Origin: Leucobacter viscericola
GTDB taxonomy: Bacteria > Actinomycetota > Actinomycetes > Actinomycetales > Microbacteriaceae
Reading direction: 5' to 3'
NCBI RefSeq assembly: GCF_011299575.1
Contig: NZ_CP049863.1
Span: 2,356,001 to 2,420,000, forward strand
DNA length: 64,000 nt
Shown here piece by piece: positions 17,754-26,686 of the stretch. The translations under genes were made by a program, and so were the position numbers. The notes beneath the pieces are model-generated. The model searched no databases. It had not been told where the DNA came from and saw nothing but the letters and a program-made list of their open reading frames with translations. Numbering within the stretch: the stretch's first letter is position 1; each line of letters begins with the position of its first letter.

Positions 17754-17759
17754 TCCCTC

Positions 17760-17846
17760 AAACCCTCCCCGCGGAGGACTAAACCTGATCTTGCACCCCC
17801 AAGGGTGCCCGGTGAAAACCGGCGAGTGGCATCGGAGAGATTCAAA
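17760..17846 (+). ncRNA. Structured 5' leader of the kdp operon (candidate cis-regulatory RNA)
   Basis: Three stem-loops follow one another: CCTCC/GGAGG (17764-17777), GCACCC/GGGTGC (17793-17808, loop CCAA) and CCGGT/ACCGG with a GAAA tetraloop (17809-17822). The ribosome site GGAGAGA (17834-17840) of the first ORF follows. The close stacking and GAAA loop look like an RNA element, conceivably a c-di-AMP or potassium-responsive riboswitch, but I cannot match it to a known consensus. Confidence 0.35.
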
Positions 17847-17930
17847 GTGTTCGACATCCTGGTTGTAGTTGGCGTGATCGCCCTGTTTGCTGCCATCGGC
17901 CTGCTGGCTAAGGCGGTGGAGAAGCTGTGA
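17847..17930 (+). CDS. 27-residue membrane peptide upstream of kdpF
   Basis: The GTG at 17847 follows a GGAGAGA ribosome site with 6-nt spacing. The product is one hydrophobic helix ([16 protein letters not shown]) with a short charged KAVEKL end. Its stop overlaps the kdpF start by 4 nt (GTGA, 17927-17930), so the two are translationally coupled. Its size and topology resemble KdpF, but the sequence differs. It may be a second small accessory subunit of the Kdp ATPase or a leader peptide. Too short for standard gene callers; I do not know a named family. Confidence 0.5.
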   Translation: MFDILVVVGVIALFAAIGLLAKAVEKL

Positions 17931-18016
17931 TCGTCTTCGAAATCATCGCGGGTGTGCTCGGGATCGGCGCGCTCGTTTACCTGGTGATCGCCCTCGTGAA
18001 GCCGGAGAAGTTCTGA
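17927..18016 (+). CDS. kdpF: Potassium-transporting ATPase subunit KdpF
   Basis: The 29-aa peptide (GTG start) is one membrane helix ending in [12 protein letters not shown], which matches the YLLYALLRPEKF-like C terminus of KdpF. In E. coli KdpF stabilises the KdpABC complex. It overlaps both the preceding small ORF and kdpA (TGATG at 18014-18018), so the whole start of the operon is translationally coupled. Confidence 0.9.
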   Translation: MIVFEIIAGVLGIGALVYLVIALVKPEKF

Positions 18017-19689
18017 TGGCTTGGCTTCTTGCGCTGCTCTCATATGCCACGGTCGCCCTGATTATTGCGGTCATCTACCGCCCGCTCGGCGACTACCTGG
18101 CCTGGGTCTACACCTCGGGCAAAGACTGGTGGATCGAGCGCGGCTTCTACAGGCTCATCGGTGTTGACTCGAAGGCGGAGCAAACCTGGCGAGCCTATCT
18201 GCGGGGTGTGCTTGCCTTTTCGGCGGTTGGCCTGCTGCTCGTTTACACACTGCAGCGGGTGCAGGAGTGGCTGCCGTACTCCCTTGGCCTGAAGGCACCC
18301 TCGCCCGATCTGGCTTTCAACACGGCCGCCTCGTTCGTCGGTAACACGAACTGGCAGTCGTACTCGCCCGAGACCACCCTCGGCTACACGGTGCAGTTCG
18401 CCGGGCTCGCCGTGCAGAACTTCGTTTCGGCGGCCGTTGGGCTAGCGATCGCGATCGCGCTCGTGCGTGGCTTCGCGCTGCGCCGATCCGGCACCATCGG
18501 CAACTTCTGGGTCGATCTGACCCGCGGCACCGTGCGTGTGCTGCTGCCGTTGGCCACACTCGCCGCGATTGTGCTCATCGTCGGCGGCGTGATCCAAAAC
18601 TTCAACGGCTTCTCCGACGTCACGACGCTGGCGGGAGGATCGCAGGCGATTCCGGGCGGACCCGTCGCCTCGCAGGAGGCTATCAAACTGCTCGGCACCA
18701 ACGGTGGCGGTTTCTTCAACGCGAACTCGGCGCACCCGTTCGAAAACTCGACCGCGCTCACCAACCTGTTCCAGGTGGTGCTCATGCTCGCGATCCCGTT
18801 CTCGCTGCCGCGCACTCTCGGCAAGATGATCGGTGATAATCGCCAGGGCTACGCGATCCTCGGTGTCATGGCGACGCTCTACACGGCGTCGTTTGTGATC
18901 CTCACGGCCCTCGAATCAGCCGGCGGTGGCGCAGCCCCGCAGCTCGCGGGCGCCGCCATGGAGGGCAAAGAAGCGCGCTTCGGCATTCTCGGTTCAACCC
19001 TCTTCGCAGCGACCAGCACCGGCACGTCGACCGGCGCGGTTAACTCGATGCACGACTCGTACACGGCACTCGGTGGCATGATGCCGATGCTCAACATGAT
19101 GCTCGGTGAGGTTTCGCCGGGCGGGGTCGGCTCGGGGCTGTACGCGATCCTGATCCTCGCCGTCATTACGGTGTTCATCGCGGGTCTGCTGATCGGCCGC
19201 ACCCCCGAGTACCTGGGCAAAAAGCTCGGGCCGAAGGAGATCAAGCTTGCGGCGCTCACGATCCTCGTCTCGCCAACGCTGGTGCTTGGCGGGACCGCTC
19301 TGAGCTTCGCGCTGCCCGGGGTGCGCGAGCAGCTTGAACAGGTGTCGATTCTCAACCCCGGTATCCACGGCATGAGCGAGGTGTTGTACGCCTTCACCTC
19401 GGCGGCGAACAACAACGGTTCCGCGTTTGCCGGGCTCACCGCCAACACCCCCTGGCTGAATGTCGTGCTCGGCGTGATCATCTTGCTTGGGCGGTTCCTG
19501 CCGATTGTGTTTGTGCTGGCGCTCGCCGGGTCGCTCGCGGCTCAGGATCGTGTGCCCATCACCGCCGGCACACTGCCAACGCACGGCCCGCTGTTTGTCG
19601 GACTGCTCACCGTGGTCACCGTTCTGGTGAGCGCACTCACGTTCTTTCCCGTTCTGGCGCTGGCTCCACTGGCTGAAGGGCTGCTGTAA
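18016..19689 (+). CDS. kdpA: Potassium-transporting ATPase subunit KdpA
   Basis: The 557-aa protein is the potassium-selecting channel-like subunit of the high-affinity Kdp P-type ATPase, and its length equals the family norm. Selectivity-filter-type segments are visible: [44 protein letters not shown] and [15 protein letters not shown]. About ten membrane helices are present. The ATG overlaps the kdpF stop. It works in the membrane with KdpB and KdpC. Confidence 0.97.
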   Translation: MAWLLALLSYATVALIIAVIYRPLGDYLAWVYTSGKDWWIERGFYRLIGVDSKAEQTWRAYLRGVLAFSAVGLLLVYTLQRVQEWLPYSLGLKAPSPDLAFNTAASFVGNTNWQSYSPETTLGYTVQFAGLAVQNFVSAAVGLAIAIALVRGFALRRSGTIGNFWVDLTRGTVRVLLPLATLAAIVLIVGGVIQNFNGFSDVTTLAGGSQAIPGGPVASQEAIKLLGTNGGGFFNANSAHPFENSTALTNLFQVVLMLAIPFSLPRTLGKMIGDNRQGYAILGVMATLYTASFVILTALESAGGGAAPQLAGAAMEGKEARFGILGSTLFAATSTGTSTGAVNSMHDSYTALGGMMPMLNMMLGEVSPGGVGSGLYAILILAVITVFIAGLLIGRTPEYLGKKLGPKEIKLAALTILVSPTLVLGGTALSFALPGVREQLEQVSILNPGIHGMSEVLYAFTSAANNNGSAFAGLTANTPWLNVVLGVIILLGRFLPIVFVLALAGSLAAQDRVPITAGTLPTHGPLFVGLLTVVTVLVSALTFFPVLALAPLAEGLL

Positions 19690-19691
19690 TC

Positions 19692-21890
19692 ATGTCTCTC
19701 ACTACTGTTCCGAACACCGAGGCCGAGCACGCTGTGCAGGCTGAGGCGGCCGAGCATCACCACCACGAAAAACCCGCTTCTCGCGGTCTCTCGTGGTCGC
19801 AGATTCGCGCGGCGCTGCCGGGTGCGTTCCGCAAGCTCAACCCGCGCGAGCAACTGCGCAACCCCGTCATGTTCATCGTCTGGGTCGGCGCGGTGCTCAC
19901 GACGCTGCTCGCGATCGCGGAGCCGTTTCTGGGAGGCCCGGCCGAGTCGGGTGGCACGACGGTGCCCGGATCATTCACGGCCGCGATCGCGATCTGGCTG
20001 TGGCTGACCGTGCTATTCGCCAACCTCGCCGAGTCGGTCGCCGAGGGGCGAGGCAAGGCGCAGGCGGAGAGCCTGCGGAAGACACGCACGAGCACGATCG
20101 CCAACCGGGTCGACGGCTACGACGAAAAGGCCGATCCCGCGGCCGAGCACGCGACCATCACCAGCATCGCCTCGTCTGAGCTGGGCTTGGGCGACATCGC
20201 CGTAGTGTCAGCGGGCGAGCTGATCCCGGGCGATGGTGACATCGTGTGGGGCATCGCCTCGGTTGACGAGTCCGCGATCACGGGTGAGTCAGCGCCGGTC
20301 GTGCGCGAGTCGGGTGGTGATCGCTCGGCGGTAACCGGCGGCACGCGGGTGCTCTCGGACCGCATCGTGGTGAGGATCACCTCAAAGCCGGGGGAGACCT
20401 TCGTCGATCGCATGATCTCGCTCGTGGAGGGTGCGGCGCGGCAGAAGACGCCCAACGAAATCGCCCTCAATATCTTGCTGGCCAGCCTGTCGATCATCTT
20501 TGTTGTGGTCGTGCTGACACTCAACCCGATTGCCTCGTACGCGGCGGCACCAGTGAGTGTGCCGGTACTCGTCGCCCTGCTTGTCTGCCTGATCCCGACC
20601 ACTATCGGCGCACTGCTGAGCGCCATCGGCATCGCGGGCATGGATCGTCTCGTGCAGCGCAACGTGCTCGCGATGTCGGGCCGCGCGGTTGAGGCGGCGG
20701 GCGACGTGACCACACTGCTGCTCGACAAGACCGGCACGATTACGTACGGCAACCGCCGGGCGAGCGATTTTTTGGAGCTGACCGGGGTGGACCGCGAGGA
20801 GCTGATCCGCACCGCCGCGCTGTCATCACTCGCTGACCCGACACCCGAAGGGATGTCGATCGTGGAGCTCGCCGAAGCGCTGATTGCGCAGGGCAGCGGT
20901 GAAGCGATTGACCACAACACAAGCGGCGAGATCGTGCCCTTCACCGCGCAGACGCGCATGTCGGGGTTGGATCTGCCCGACGGTACCGAGATTCGTAAGG
21001 GCGCAGGATCGGCGGTGGCCGCCTGGCTCGAGGCCGACGGGCAGGCGCCGTCTGCCGTTTTGGCTGCCGAGCTCCAGGAGAAGATCGCCCGTGTCTCGCA
21101 GAGTGGTGGCACCCCACTCACGGTCGCGGTGAAGGACCCGGCAGGCAGGGGCCGGGTGCTCGGGGTTGTGCACCTGAAAGACGTGGTGAAAGAGGGCCTG
21201 CGCGAGAAGTTCGTCGAGATGCGCGCCATGGGTATTCGCACCGTGATGGTGACGGGCGACAACGCACTCACCGCCGCGGCGATCGCTGAGGAGGCTGGGG
21301 TCGACGACTTCATCGCCGAGGCGACCCCCGAAGACAAACTCGCCTACATTCGCAAGGAGCAGGAGGGCGGCAACCTCGTTGCCATGACGGGCGACGGCAC
21401 CAACGACGCCCCCGCCCTTGCGCAGGCCGATGTGGGTGTCGCGATGAACTCCGGCACCTCGGCGGCGAAGGAGGCGGGCAACATGGTCGACCTCGACTCA
21501 GACCCGTCGAAGCTGCTTGAGATCGTGCGCATCGGCAAACAGCTGCTCATCACGCGCGGATCGCTCACCACTTTCTCGATCGCCAACGACCTTGCGAAAT
21601 ACTTCGCGATTGTGCCCGCGATGTTCATGGGGGTCTTTCCGCAGCTTGCCGCACTCAACCTCATGGGGCTCCATTCCCCGGCCTCGGCGGAACTCTCGGC
21701 GATCATCTACAACGCGGTTGTGATTGTGTTTCTGATCCCGCTCGCCCTGCGCGGCGTGAAGTACCGCCCGGGCGATGCCTCCAGCATTCTGCGCCGCAAC
21801 CTGCTGGTCTTTGGCCTCGGCGGCGTCATCACTCCATTCATTGGCATCTGGTTGATCGACCTTGTCGTTCGACTGATCCCGGGATTCTAA
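19692..21890 (+). CDS. kdpB: Potassium-transporting ATPase ATP-binding subunit KdpB
   Basis: The 732-aa P-type ATPase catalytic subunit has the phosphorylation motif DKTGT (Asp345), the actuator motif TGES, the hinge [12 protein letters not shown] and the [15 protein letters not shown] segment. It is slightly longer than E. coli KdpB because of a His-rich N-terminal tail of about 40 residues with HHHHE. ATP hydrolysis here drives potassium import through KdpA. It starts 2 nt after the kdpA stop. Confidence 0.97.
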   Translation: MSLTTVPNTEAEHAVQAEAAEHHHHEKPASRGLSWSQIRAALPGAFRKLNPREQLRNPVMFIVWVGAVLTTLLAIAEPFLGGPAESGGTTVPGSFTAAIAIWLWLTVLFANLAESVAEGRGKAQAESLRKTRTSTIANRVDGYDEKADPAAEHATITSIASSELGLGDIAVVSAGELIPGDGDIVWGIASVDESAITGESAPVVRESGGDRSAVTGGTRVLSDRIVVRITSKPGETFVDRMISLVEGAARQKTPNEIALNILLASLSIIFVVVVLTLNPIASYAAAPVSVPVLVALLVCLIPTTIGALLSAIGIAGMDRLVQRNVLAMSGRAVEAAGDVTTLLLDKTGTITYGNRRASDFLELTGVDREELIRTAALSSLADPTPEGMSIVELAEALIAQGSGEAIDHNTSGEIVPFTAQTRMSGLDLPDGTEIRKGAGSAVAAWLEADGQAPSAVLAAELQEKIARVSQSGGTPLTVAVKDPAGRGRVLGVVHLKDVVKEGLREKFVEMRAMGIRTVMVTGDNALTAAAIAEEAGVDDFIAEATPEDKLAYIRKEQEGGNLVAMTGDGTNDAPALAQADVGVAMNSGTSAAKEAGNMVDLDSDPSKLLEIVRIGKQLLITRGSLTTFSIANDLAKYFAIVPAMFMGVFPQLAALNLMGLHSPASAELSAIIYNAVVIVFLIPLALRGVKYRPGDASSILRRNLLVFGLGGVITPFIGIWLIDLVVRLIPGF

Positions 21891-21900
21891 GGAACACACC

Positions 21901-22512
21901 ATGAACACCTCAATGCGCTCGACCAGCCGAACCCTGTGGGTCGCCGTTCGTGCGGTGGTGCTGTTCACCATCGTGCTTGGGATCGCCTACACCTTCGTGT
22001 TGACGGGCATCGGCCAGCTGCTACTGCCCGCCCAGGCGAACGGCTCGCTGGTGCACGATCAGTCGGGTGCGGCTGTCGGATCCTCGCTTATCGGCCAGAG
22101 TTTTACCGATGCTGACGGTGCGCCGATCCCGAAGTACTTCCAATCGCGGCCGTCGGCAAACGACTACGACGGCCAGGCCTCGGGCGGCACCAATCTCGGC
22201 CCGGAGAACCCGAAACTGGTTGCGGCCATTCAAGAGCGCAAGACAATGATCGCCGAATTGGAGGGTGTGCCCGAGAGTAAGGTGCCCGCCGATGCCGTCA
22301 CCGCGTCTGCCTCTGGGCTTGATCCCGACATCAGCCCCGAATATGCCGCGATTCAGGTCAGCCGAGTCGCTGAGGCGCGCGGCATTACAGCCGAGCAGGT
22401 GCGTGAGTTGGTAGATGCGCACACCGCGGGCCGGAATCTTGGATACTTGGGAGAGCCAACAGTAAACGTGCTGGAGTTAAACCTTGCACTTGACGAGCTG
22501 ACAGAGGGGTAA
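21901..22512 (+). CDS. kdpC: Potassium-transporting ATPase subunit KdpC
   Basis: The 203-aa protein has one N-terminal membrane helix and the KdpC extracytoplasmic domain with the conserved segments SLIGQSFTDADGAPIPKYFQSRPSA (abbreviated by its core FQSRPS), ASGLDPDIS and YAAIQVSRVAEARG. KdpC links KdpA and KdpB and influences ATP affinity. It lies between kdpB and kdpD with only 2-10 bp gaps, so it is part of a single operon. Confidence 0.95.
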   Translation: MNTSMRSTSRTLWVAVRAVVLFTIVLGIAYTFVLTGIGQLLLPAQANGSLVHDQSGAAVGSSLIGQSFTDADGAPIPKYFQSRPSANDYDGQASGGTNLGPENPKLVAAIQERKTMIAELEGVPESKVPADAVTASASGLDPDISPEYAAIQVSRVAEARGITAEQVRELVDAHTAGRNLGYLGEPTVNVLELNLALDELTEG

Positions 22513-22514
22513 AC

Positions 22515-25109
22515 GTGTCGAAACGCGGGCGGCTGCGAGTGCTGCTCGGCGCTGCCCCCGGCGTCGGTAAGACCTACGCGATGCTCGAAGAGGGGCGTCG
22601 TCTCGTCGGCGAGGGCAAAGACGTCGCGATTGCGATTGTCGAGACCCACGGCCGCGCGGCGACCGCGGCAATGACCGCGGGACTTGAGCGCTTGCCCATG
22701 CGCACCCACGGCCACCGCGGCATCGAGCTCGATGAGATGGACCTCGAAGCCGTGCTCAAGCGGCACCCGCAACTCGCACTCGTTGACGAGCTCGCACACA
22801 CAAACGCACCCGGCACCCGCAACGAAAAGCGCTGGCAAGACGTGGAGGAGATGCTCGAGGCGGGCATCAACGTCATCACCACGGTCAATATTCAGCACAT
22901 CGAATCGCTCAACGACGTCGTCGAGCGCATCACCGGCATCCCGCAGCGCGAAACCGTACCCGATGAGGTGCTGCGCAGCGCTGACCAGGTCGAGGTAATT
23001 GACCTCGCCCCGCAGGCCCTGCGCGATCGACTCTCCGACGGTTACGTGTACCCCGCCGAGCGCATCGACGCCGCGCTCTCCAACTACTTTCGCCTGGGCA
23101 ACCTCACCGCCCTGCGTGAGCTCGCGCTGATCTGGCTCGCCGACGAGGTCGACCAGGCGCTCCTGCGCTACCGTTCCGAGCACAAGATCGACAAGACCTG
23201 GGAGGCGAGGGAGCGGGTGGTGGTCACCCTCGCGGGTGGACTCGAGGGTGAGACACTGCTGCGGCGAGCGGCGAGGATCGCGTCCCGATCCTCGGGTGGC
23301 GAGTTGATCGCGGTTCACATCATTAGCCCGGATGGCCTTCGTGGCAACGATCCGGCAGCGATCGCCCAACAGCGAAGTGTGGTCGAGCAGCTCGGCGGCA
23401 CGTTCCACCAGGTCACGGGCGAAGACGTGCCCACCGCCCTGGTCGAGTTCGCTCGTTCGGTCAATGCAACACAGCTCGTGCTCGGCGTGAGCCGCCGCAG
23501 CCGACTCTCCGCGCTGCTCACGGGCCCCGGGATCGGCGCCACCGTGATCCGCGAGGCCGGCGACATCGACGTACACATCGTGAATCACGAGGCGGCAGGC
23601 GGGGGAAGCCTGCTGCCGAAGATCGGCGGAGCGCTGTCTCCGAAGCGCCGCATCGCGGGTTTTCTGCTCGCACTCGCGGGTGGTCCGCTGCTGACCTGGG
23701 CGCTGAAGGTGATGCACGTGCCCGAGTCGATCACCTCCGAGGTGCTGAGCTACCAGCTGCTCGTGGTGATTGTCGCGCTCGTCGGCGGGATCTGGCCCGC
23801 AGTCTTCGCCGCGTTGCTCTCCGGCTTAACTCTTGATTACTTCTTCGTAGATCCGCACCACACCATCACGATCAACGAGCCGAGGCACCTTGTTGCGATC
23901 CTGCTCTACGTCACGATTGCGATCATCGTGAGTTTTGTGGTCGATCGCGCCGCGCGCCAGACGCGTGTTGCTCGCCGGGCGGCGGCTGAGTCCGATCTGC
24001 TGCAGACAGTTGCGGGGAGTGTGCTGCGCGGGGATGAAGCGATCCCGGCACTGGTTGAGCGCACGCGGGAGTCCTTCGGGCTCGACTATGTGCGACTGAT
24101 GGAGCAGGACCGAGTGCTTGCTGAGTCGGGCGGGCCGAGCGAATCCGGTGGGATCACCGATGGCGCGGGTGATCCCGAACCCGATTCGGCCGCAATCGTT
24201 GACGGCCCTGCCGTGCCTGCGGCCCTCCCCACCAACGTTGTGGAGCTTGAAGACGGCGCGTCTCTTGAAATGTACGGCCCCGAACTGCAGGCTTCCGAGC
24301 GACGCCTGCTCGCGGTCATCGCTGCACAGATCAACGCGGCGCTTGAACACAGCGATCTTGAAGATGCGGCCAGTGAGGTCGAACCGCTCGCCGCGAGTGA
24401 CCGCGTGCGCAGCGCACTGCTCTCCGCGCTGAGCCACGATCTCAGGCGACCCCTCGCGAGTGCAGCCGCTGCCGTCGGTGGTTTGCGCGCCGCCGGTGGT
24501 GCCATGAGCGAGCAGGATCGCAAGGAGCTTCTGGCCACCGCCGATGAGAGCCTGCAGGCCCTCGCAAAGCTCGTCACTGACCTGCTCGATGTGAGCCGAT
24601 TGCAGGCCGGGGTGCTGGGTATCACCCTCATGCCGGTGGACTGCTCGGGGGCCATCGCGACCGCGCTTGACGAACTTGAGTATGGGCCTGACCAGGTTGA
24701 GATCTCGCTCGACGCAGACGTGCCGGCGGTCGCGGCCGATCCTGTGCTGCTGCAACGGGTCATCGTCAACCTTCTGCTGAATGCCTCTCGGCACAGTCCA
24801 CCAGACAAGCGACCGCGCATCACCACGAGTGAGTTCGACCACGTGGTTGAGATTCGCATCATTGACCACGGGCCAGGGATTCCGCCGGAGCGACGCGACG
24901 ACGCGTTTGTGCCCTTCCAGCGCCTAGGCGACACCGACAATTCGACCGGTCTCGGGTTGGGGCTGGCGCTCTCGAAGGGTTTTATCGAGGGGATGGGTGG
25001 ACAATTGCAGCCAGAGGATACCCCGGGAGGGGGTCTCACGATGGTGATCGCGCTGCCCGAAGCCTTGGGAGAGTCGGCCGCAGAACGGGGTGACGGAGCA
25101 GATGATTAA
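22515..25109 (+). CDS. kdpD: Sensor histidine kinase KdpD
   Basis: The 864-aa sensor begins with the KdpD N-terminal domain carrying Walker A GAAPGVGKT (residues 12-20), then a universal-stress-protein-like domain (about 230-350). Four closely spaced membrane helices (about 375-475, DUF4118), a GAF-like region, the HisKA box with phospho-acceptor His641 (LSHDLRRPLA) and HATPase_c complete it. A Gly/Pro-rich insert of about 35 residues interrupts the GAF region. KdpD senses low potassium and/or ionic strength and controls KdpE. The GTG start lies 2 nt after kdpC, so sensor and transporter share an operon. Confidence 0.96.
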   Translation: MSKRGRLRVLLGAAPGVGKTYAMLEEGRRLVGEGKDVAIAIVETHGRAATAAMTAGLERLPMRTHGHRGIELDEMDLEAVLKRHPQLALVDELAHTNAPGTRNEKRWQDVEEMLEAGINVITTVNIQHIESLNDVVERITGIPQRETVPDEVLRSADQVEVIDLAPQALRDRLSDGYVYPAERIDAALSNYFRLGNLTALRELALIWLADEVDQALLRYRSEHKIDKTWEARERVVVTLAGGLEGETLLRRAARIASRSSGGELIAVHIISPDGLRGNDPAAIAQQRSVVEQLGGTFHQVTGEDVPTALVEFARSVNATQLVLGVSRRSRLSALLTGPGIGATVIREAGDIDVHIVNHEAAGGGSLLPKIGGALSPKRRIAGFLLALAGGPLLTWALKVMHVPESITSEVLSYQLLVVIVALVGGIWPAVFAALLSGLTLDYFFVDPHHTITINEPRHLVAILLYVTIAIIVSFVVDRAARQTRVARRAAAESDLLQTVAGSVLRGDEAIPALVERTRESFGLDYVRLMEQDRVLAESGGPSESGGITDGAGDPEPDSAAIVDGPAVPAALPTNVVELEDGASLEMYGPELQASERRLLAVIAAQINAALEHSDLEDAASEVEPLAASDRVRSALLSALSHDLRRPLASAAAAVGGLRAAGGAMSEQDRKELLATADESLQALAKLVTDLLDVSRLQAGVLGITLMPVDCSGAIATALDELEYGPDQVEISLDADVPAVAADPVLLQRVIVNLLLNASRHSPPDKRPRITTSEFDHVVEIRIIDHGPGIPPERRDDAFVPFQRLGDTDNSTGLGLGLALSKGFIEGMGGQLQPEDTPGGGLTMVIALPEALGESAAERGDGADD

Positions 25110-25794
25110 GATCTTGATCGCGGATGATGATCCGCAGATTCTGCGTGCACTGAGCATCACCCTCACCGCAAAGGGCTACGAGGTGTTCACCGCCCAGGAC
25201 GGCGCGGCAGCGGTGTCGGCCGCCGTTGATCACCAGCCCGACCTCTATCTGCTCGACCTCGGTATGCCAAAAATGGACGGCATGACGGTGATTCAGGGGA
25301 TCCGGGGGTGGACGGCCGCGCCGATCCTTGTTGTGTCCGGCCGCACCGGAGCCGCCGACAAGGTTGAAGCGCTTGATGTTGGAGCCGACGACTACGTGAC
25401 CAAGCCGTTCTCGATCGAGGAGCTGCTTGCGCGCATCCGCGCGCTGACGCGGCGTGCGCCGCAGCACGAGCCGGACCCCGTGGTGGCCTTCGGTGAGGTG
25501 TCGGTTGACCTCGCCTCCCACAGCGTCACGCGCACCAGCGGTGGTGAAACGCACAACGTGAGGCTGACCCCTACCGAGTGGCACGTGCTTGAGCTGCTGC
25601 TGCGTAACCCGGGCAAACTCGTGACGCGGCAGACCCTGCTCTCGAGCATCTGGGGCACGGAGCACGTGAGTGACTCGGGGTATCTGCGGTTGTACATCGC
25701 CCAGCTGCGCAAGAAACTCGAGCGGAACCCGAGTGACCCGGTGCACATCTTGACCGAAGCCGGGATGGGGTATCGGCTGCAGCTTGAGGGCTGA
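25102..25794 (+). CDS. kdpE: Response regulator KdpE (OmpR family)
   Basis: The 230-aa regulator has a receiver domain with Asp52 as the phospho-acceptor (YLLDLGMP) and an OmpR-type winged helix with LTPTEWHVLELLLRNPGK and a closing DPVHILTEAGMGYRL. It overlaps the end of kdpD by 8 nt. A GGAG ribosome site precedes ATG 25102; a GTG at 25090 would add four residues. It most likely binds the direct repeats in front of the operon. It is the last gene of the kdp operon. Confidence 0.95.
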   Translation: MIKILIADDDPQILRALSITLTAKGYEVFTAQDGAAAVSAAVDHQPDLYLLDLGMPKMDGMTVIQGIRGWTAAPILVVSGRTGAADKVEALDVGADDYVTKPFSIEELLARIRALTRRAPQHEPDPVVAFGEVSVDLASHSVTRTSGGETHNVRLTPTEWHVLELLLRNPGKLVTRQTLLSSIWGTEHVSDSGYLRLYIAQLRKKLERNPSDPVHILTEAGMGYRLQLEG

Positions 25795-25798
25795 CCTC

Positions 25799-25861
25799 GG
25801 CCCCCGGGGCCTGCCCCACTCCCGGGATCCGCTCCACCACCCCCCCCGGGATCCGCTCCAC
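25799..25861. repeat. GC palindrome and 17-bp direct repeat after kdpE
   Basis: GGCCCC-C-GGGGCC (25799-25811) directly follows the kdpE stop and may act as a termination hairpin without a T-tract. CCCGGGATCCGCTCCAC is repeated exactly at 25821-25837 and 25845-25861, a 24-bp period. Confidence 0.55.
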
Positions 25862-25870
25862 ACCCCCGGA

Positions 25871-25926
25871 TTTGGGGTCAGTTTCTGGCACTAAAACGCC
25901 GTTTAGTACCAGAAACTGACCCCAAA
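25871..25926. repeat. Hairpin family B, copy 1
   Basis: Arms TTTGGGGTCAGTTTCTGG (25871-25888) and its exact complement (25909-25926) enclose a second stem ACTAAA/TTTAGT (25890-25895 with 25902-25907) after one C/A mismatch. The loop is 6 nt. It lies between the convergent kdpE and tetR genes. The element shares the GGGTCAG-TTTCTGG-TACTAAA layout with copies at 29103 and 50964. Confidence 0.8.
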
Positions 25927-25929
25927 ACT

Positions 25930-25978
25930 GGGGCTTGGGCTGGAAGTTGGGACTGGGGCTGGAGGTTGGGCGGCTGGG
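25930..25978 (+). other. G-quadruplex-type tract next to hairpin B1
   Basis: Six runs of three or four G on the plus strand (25930-25933, 25937-25939, 25949-25951, 25955-25958, 25968-25970, 25976-25978) are separated by loops of 3 to 9 nt. This meets the usual four-tract pattern. G-rich low-complexity sequence continues to about 26020. No gene is evident here. Confidence 0.5.
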
Positions 25979-26033
25979 ACCAAAACCGGGACTAGAGGTC
26001 GGGCTGAGGCTGGGGCCGGACCCACGTGCAGGA

Positions 26034-26615
26034 TCAGGCGGGCAGCAGCAGGATGGCGAGGTTCTTCGCGAAACCGTTGTCGAACCCCGCTCCGCGCAGG
26101 TCTCGCACCACGAGCGCGCCCATGAGCGCGTCTCCGAGCTCGGCGAGTGGCGTGTCTGCCGGGAGTTGGTCGGCCTCGATCGCCGCGGTGAAGCGCTCGC
26201 CGAGCATCTCCCACATGCCAAGGCGCTCATTGAGGTGGGTCGCGACTTCGGTGTTCTCAGTGGCCGCGATCAGCAGCGAACGGAGCAGACCCGAGTTTCC
26301 CGGACTCCCCAGAAACCCGATGATGTTCTCAAGCCAGCGAATCACGTCGGCACGCAGGTCGCCCGAGTCCTCGGGCACAAAAAATTCGGTGAGCAGCATC
26401 CGCTCGGCGAGGCACTCGGCCACGAGGGCGCTGCGCGACGGCCACCAGCGGTAAATGGTCTGTTTGCTCACGCGGGCGTCTGCGGCGACACCCTCGATTG
26501 TGAGCTGGTCGTAGCCGTTTTCGAGCACACGCGCCGAGGTCGCCTGCAGGATCGCGATCCGCGCTTGTTCATTTCGTTTTGGCCCGCGACGCCCCACCTC
26601 GGTCATGTTCAGCAT
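26034..26615 (-). CDS. TetR-family transcriptional regulator
   Basis: The 193-aa protein has an N-terminal helix-turn-helix (AILQATSARVLENGYDQLTIEGVAADARVSKQTIYRWWPS is its span; TIYRWW is the recognition helix end) and a TetR_C_11-like ligand domain. It is divergent from an MMPL exporter with 71 bp between, the usual layout of a local repressor. Starts at 26606 and 26615 are both possible; neither has a clear ribosome site. The inducer is unknown. Confidence 0.88.
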   Translation of the reverse strand: MLNMTEVGRRGPKRNEQARIAILQATSARVLENGYDQLTIEGVAADARVSKQTIYRWWPSRSALVAECLAERMLLTEFFVPEDSGDLRADVIRWLENIIGFLGSPGNSGLLRSLLIAATENTEVATHLNERLGMWEMLGERFTAAIEADQLPADTPLAELGDALMGALVVRDLRGAGFDNGFAKNLAILLLPA

Positions 26616-26621
26616 GTTACA

Positions 26622-26650
26622 TTGACGAATTGCTAGACGCAACGTATCGT
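26622..26650 (+). promoter_or_regulatory. Sigma-70-type promoter of the MMPL gene
   Basis: TTGACG (26622-26627) and TATCGT (26645-26650) are separated by exactly 17 bp. The spacer holds a weak dyad (TTGC..GCAA) that could be the TetR operator. The strong ribosome site GGAGGAG (26674-26680) follows. Confidence 0.55.
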
Positions 26651-26686
26651 ATTGTTTGTTTCAATTCCATAGTGGAGGAGTGCCGA

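Noticed and set aside
17760..17846. Firm riboswitch assignment (ydaO or other) for the kdp leader
   Set aside because: Stem-loops are visible, but I could not match a known consensus by eye, so it is listed only as a candidate RNA element.
17595..17930. 111-codon open frame ending before kdpF
   Set aside because: Its first part overlaps the sulP start and the kdp promoter. Only the last 27 codons have a ribosome site and a sensible membrane-helix sequence.
22353..23717. Long open frame antisense to kdpD
   Set aside because: Its composition (His/Arg/Gln-rich) is typical of the complement of a high-GC gene, and it lies entirely opposite the well-supported kdpC/kdpD genes.
26622..26650. Definite TetR operator between tetR and the MMPL gene
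   Set aside because: Only a 4-bp dyad is present in the spacer, too short to call an operator.
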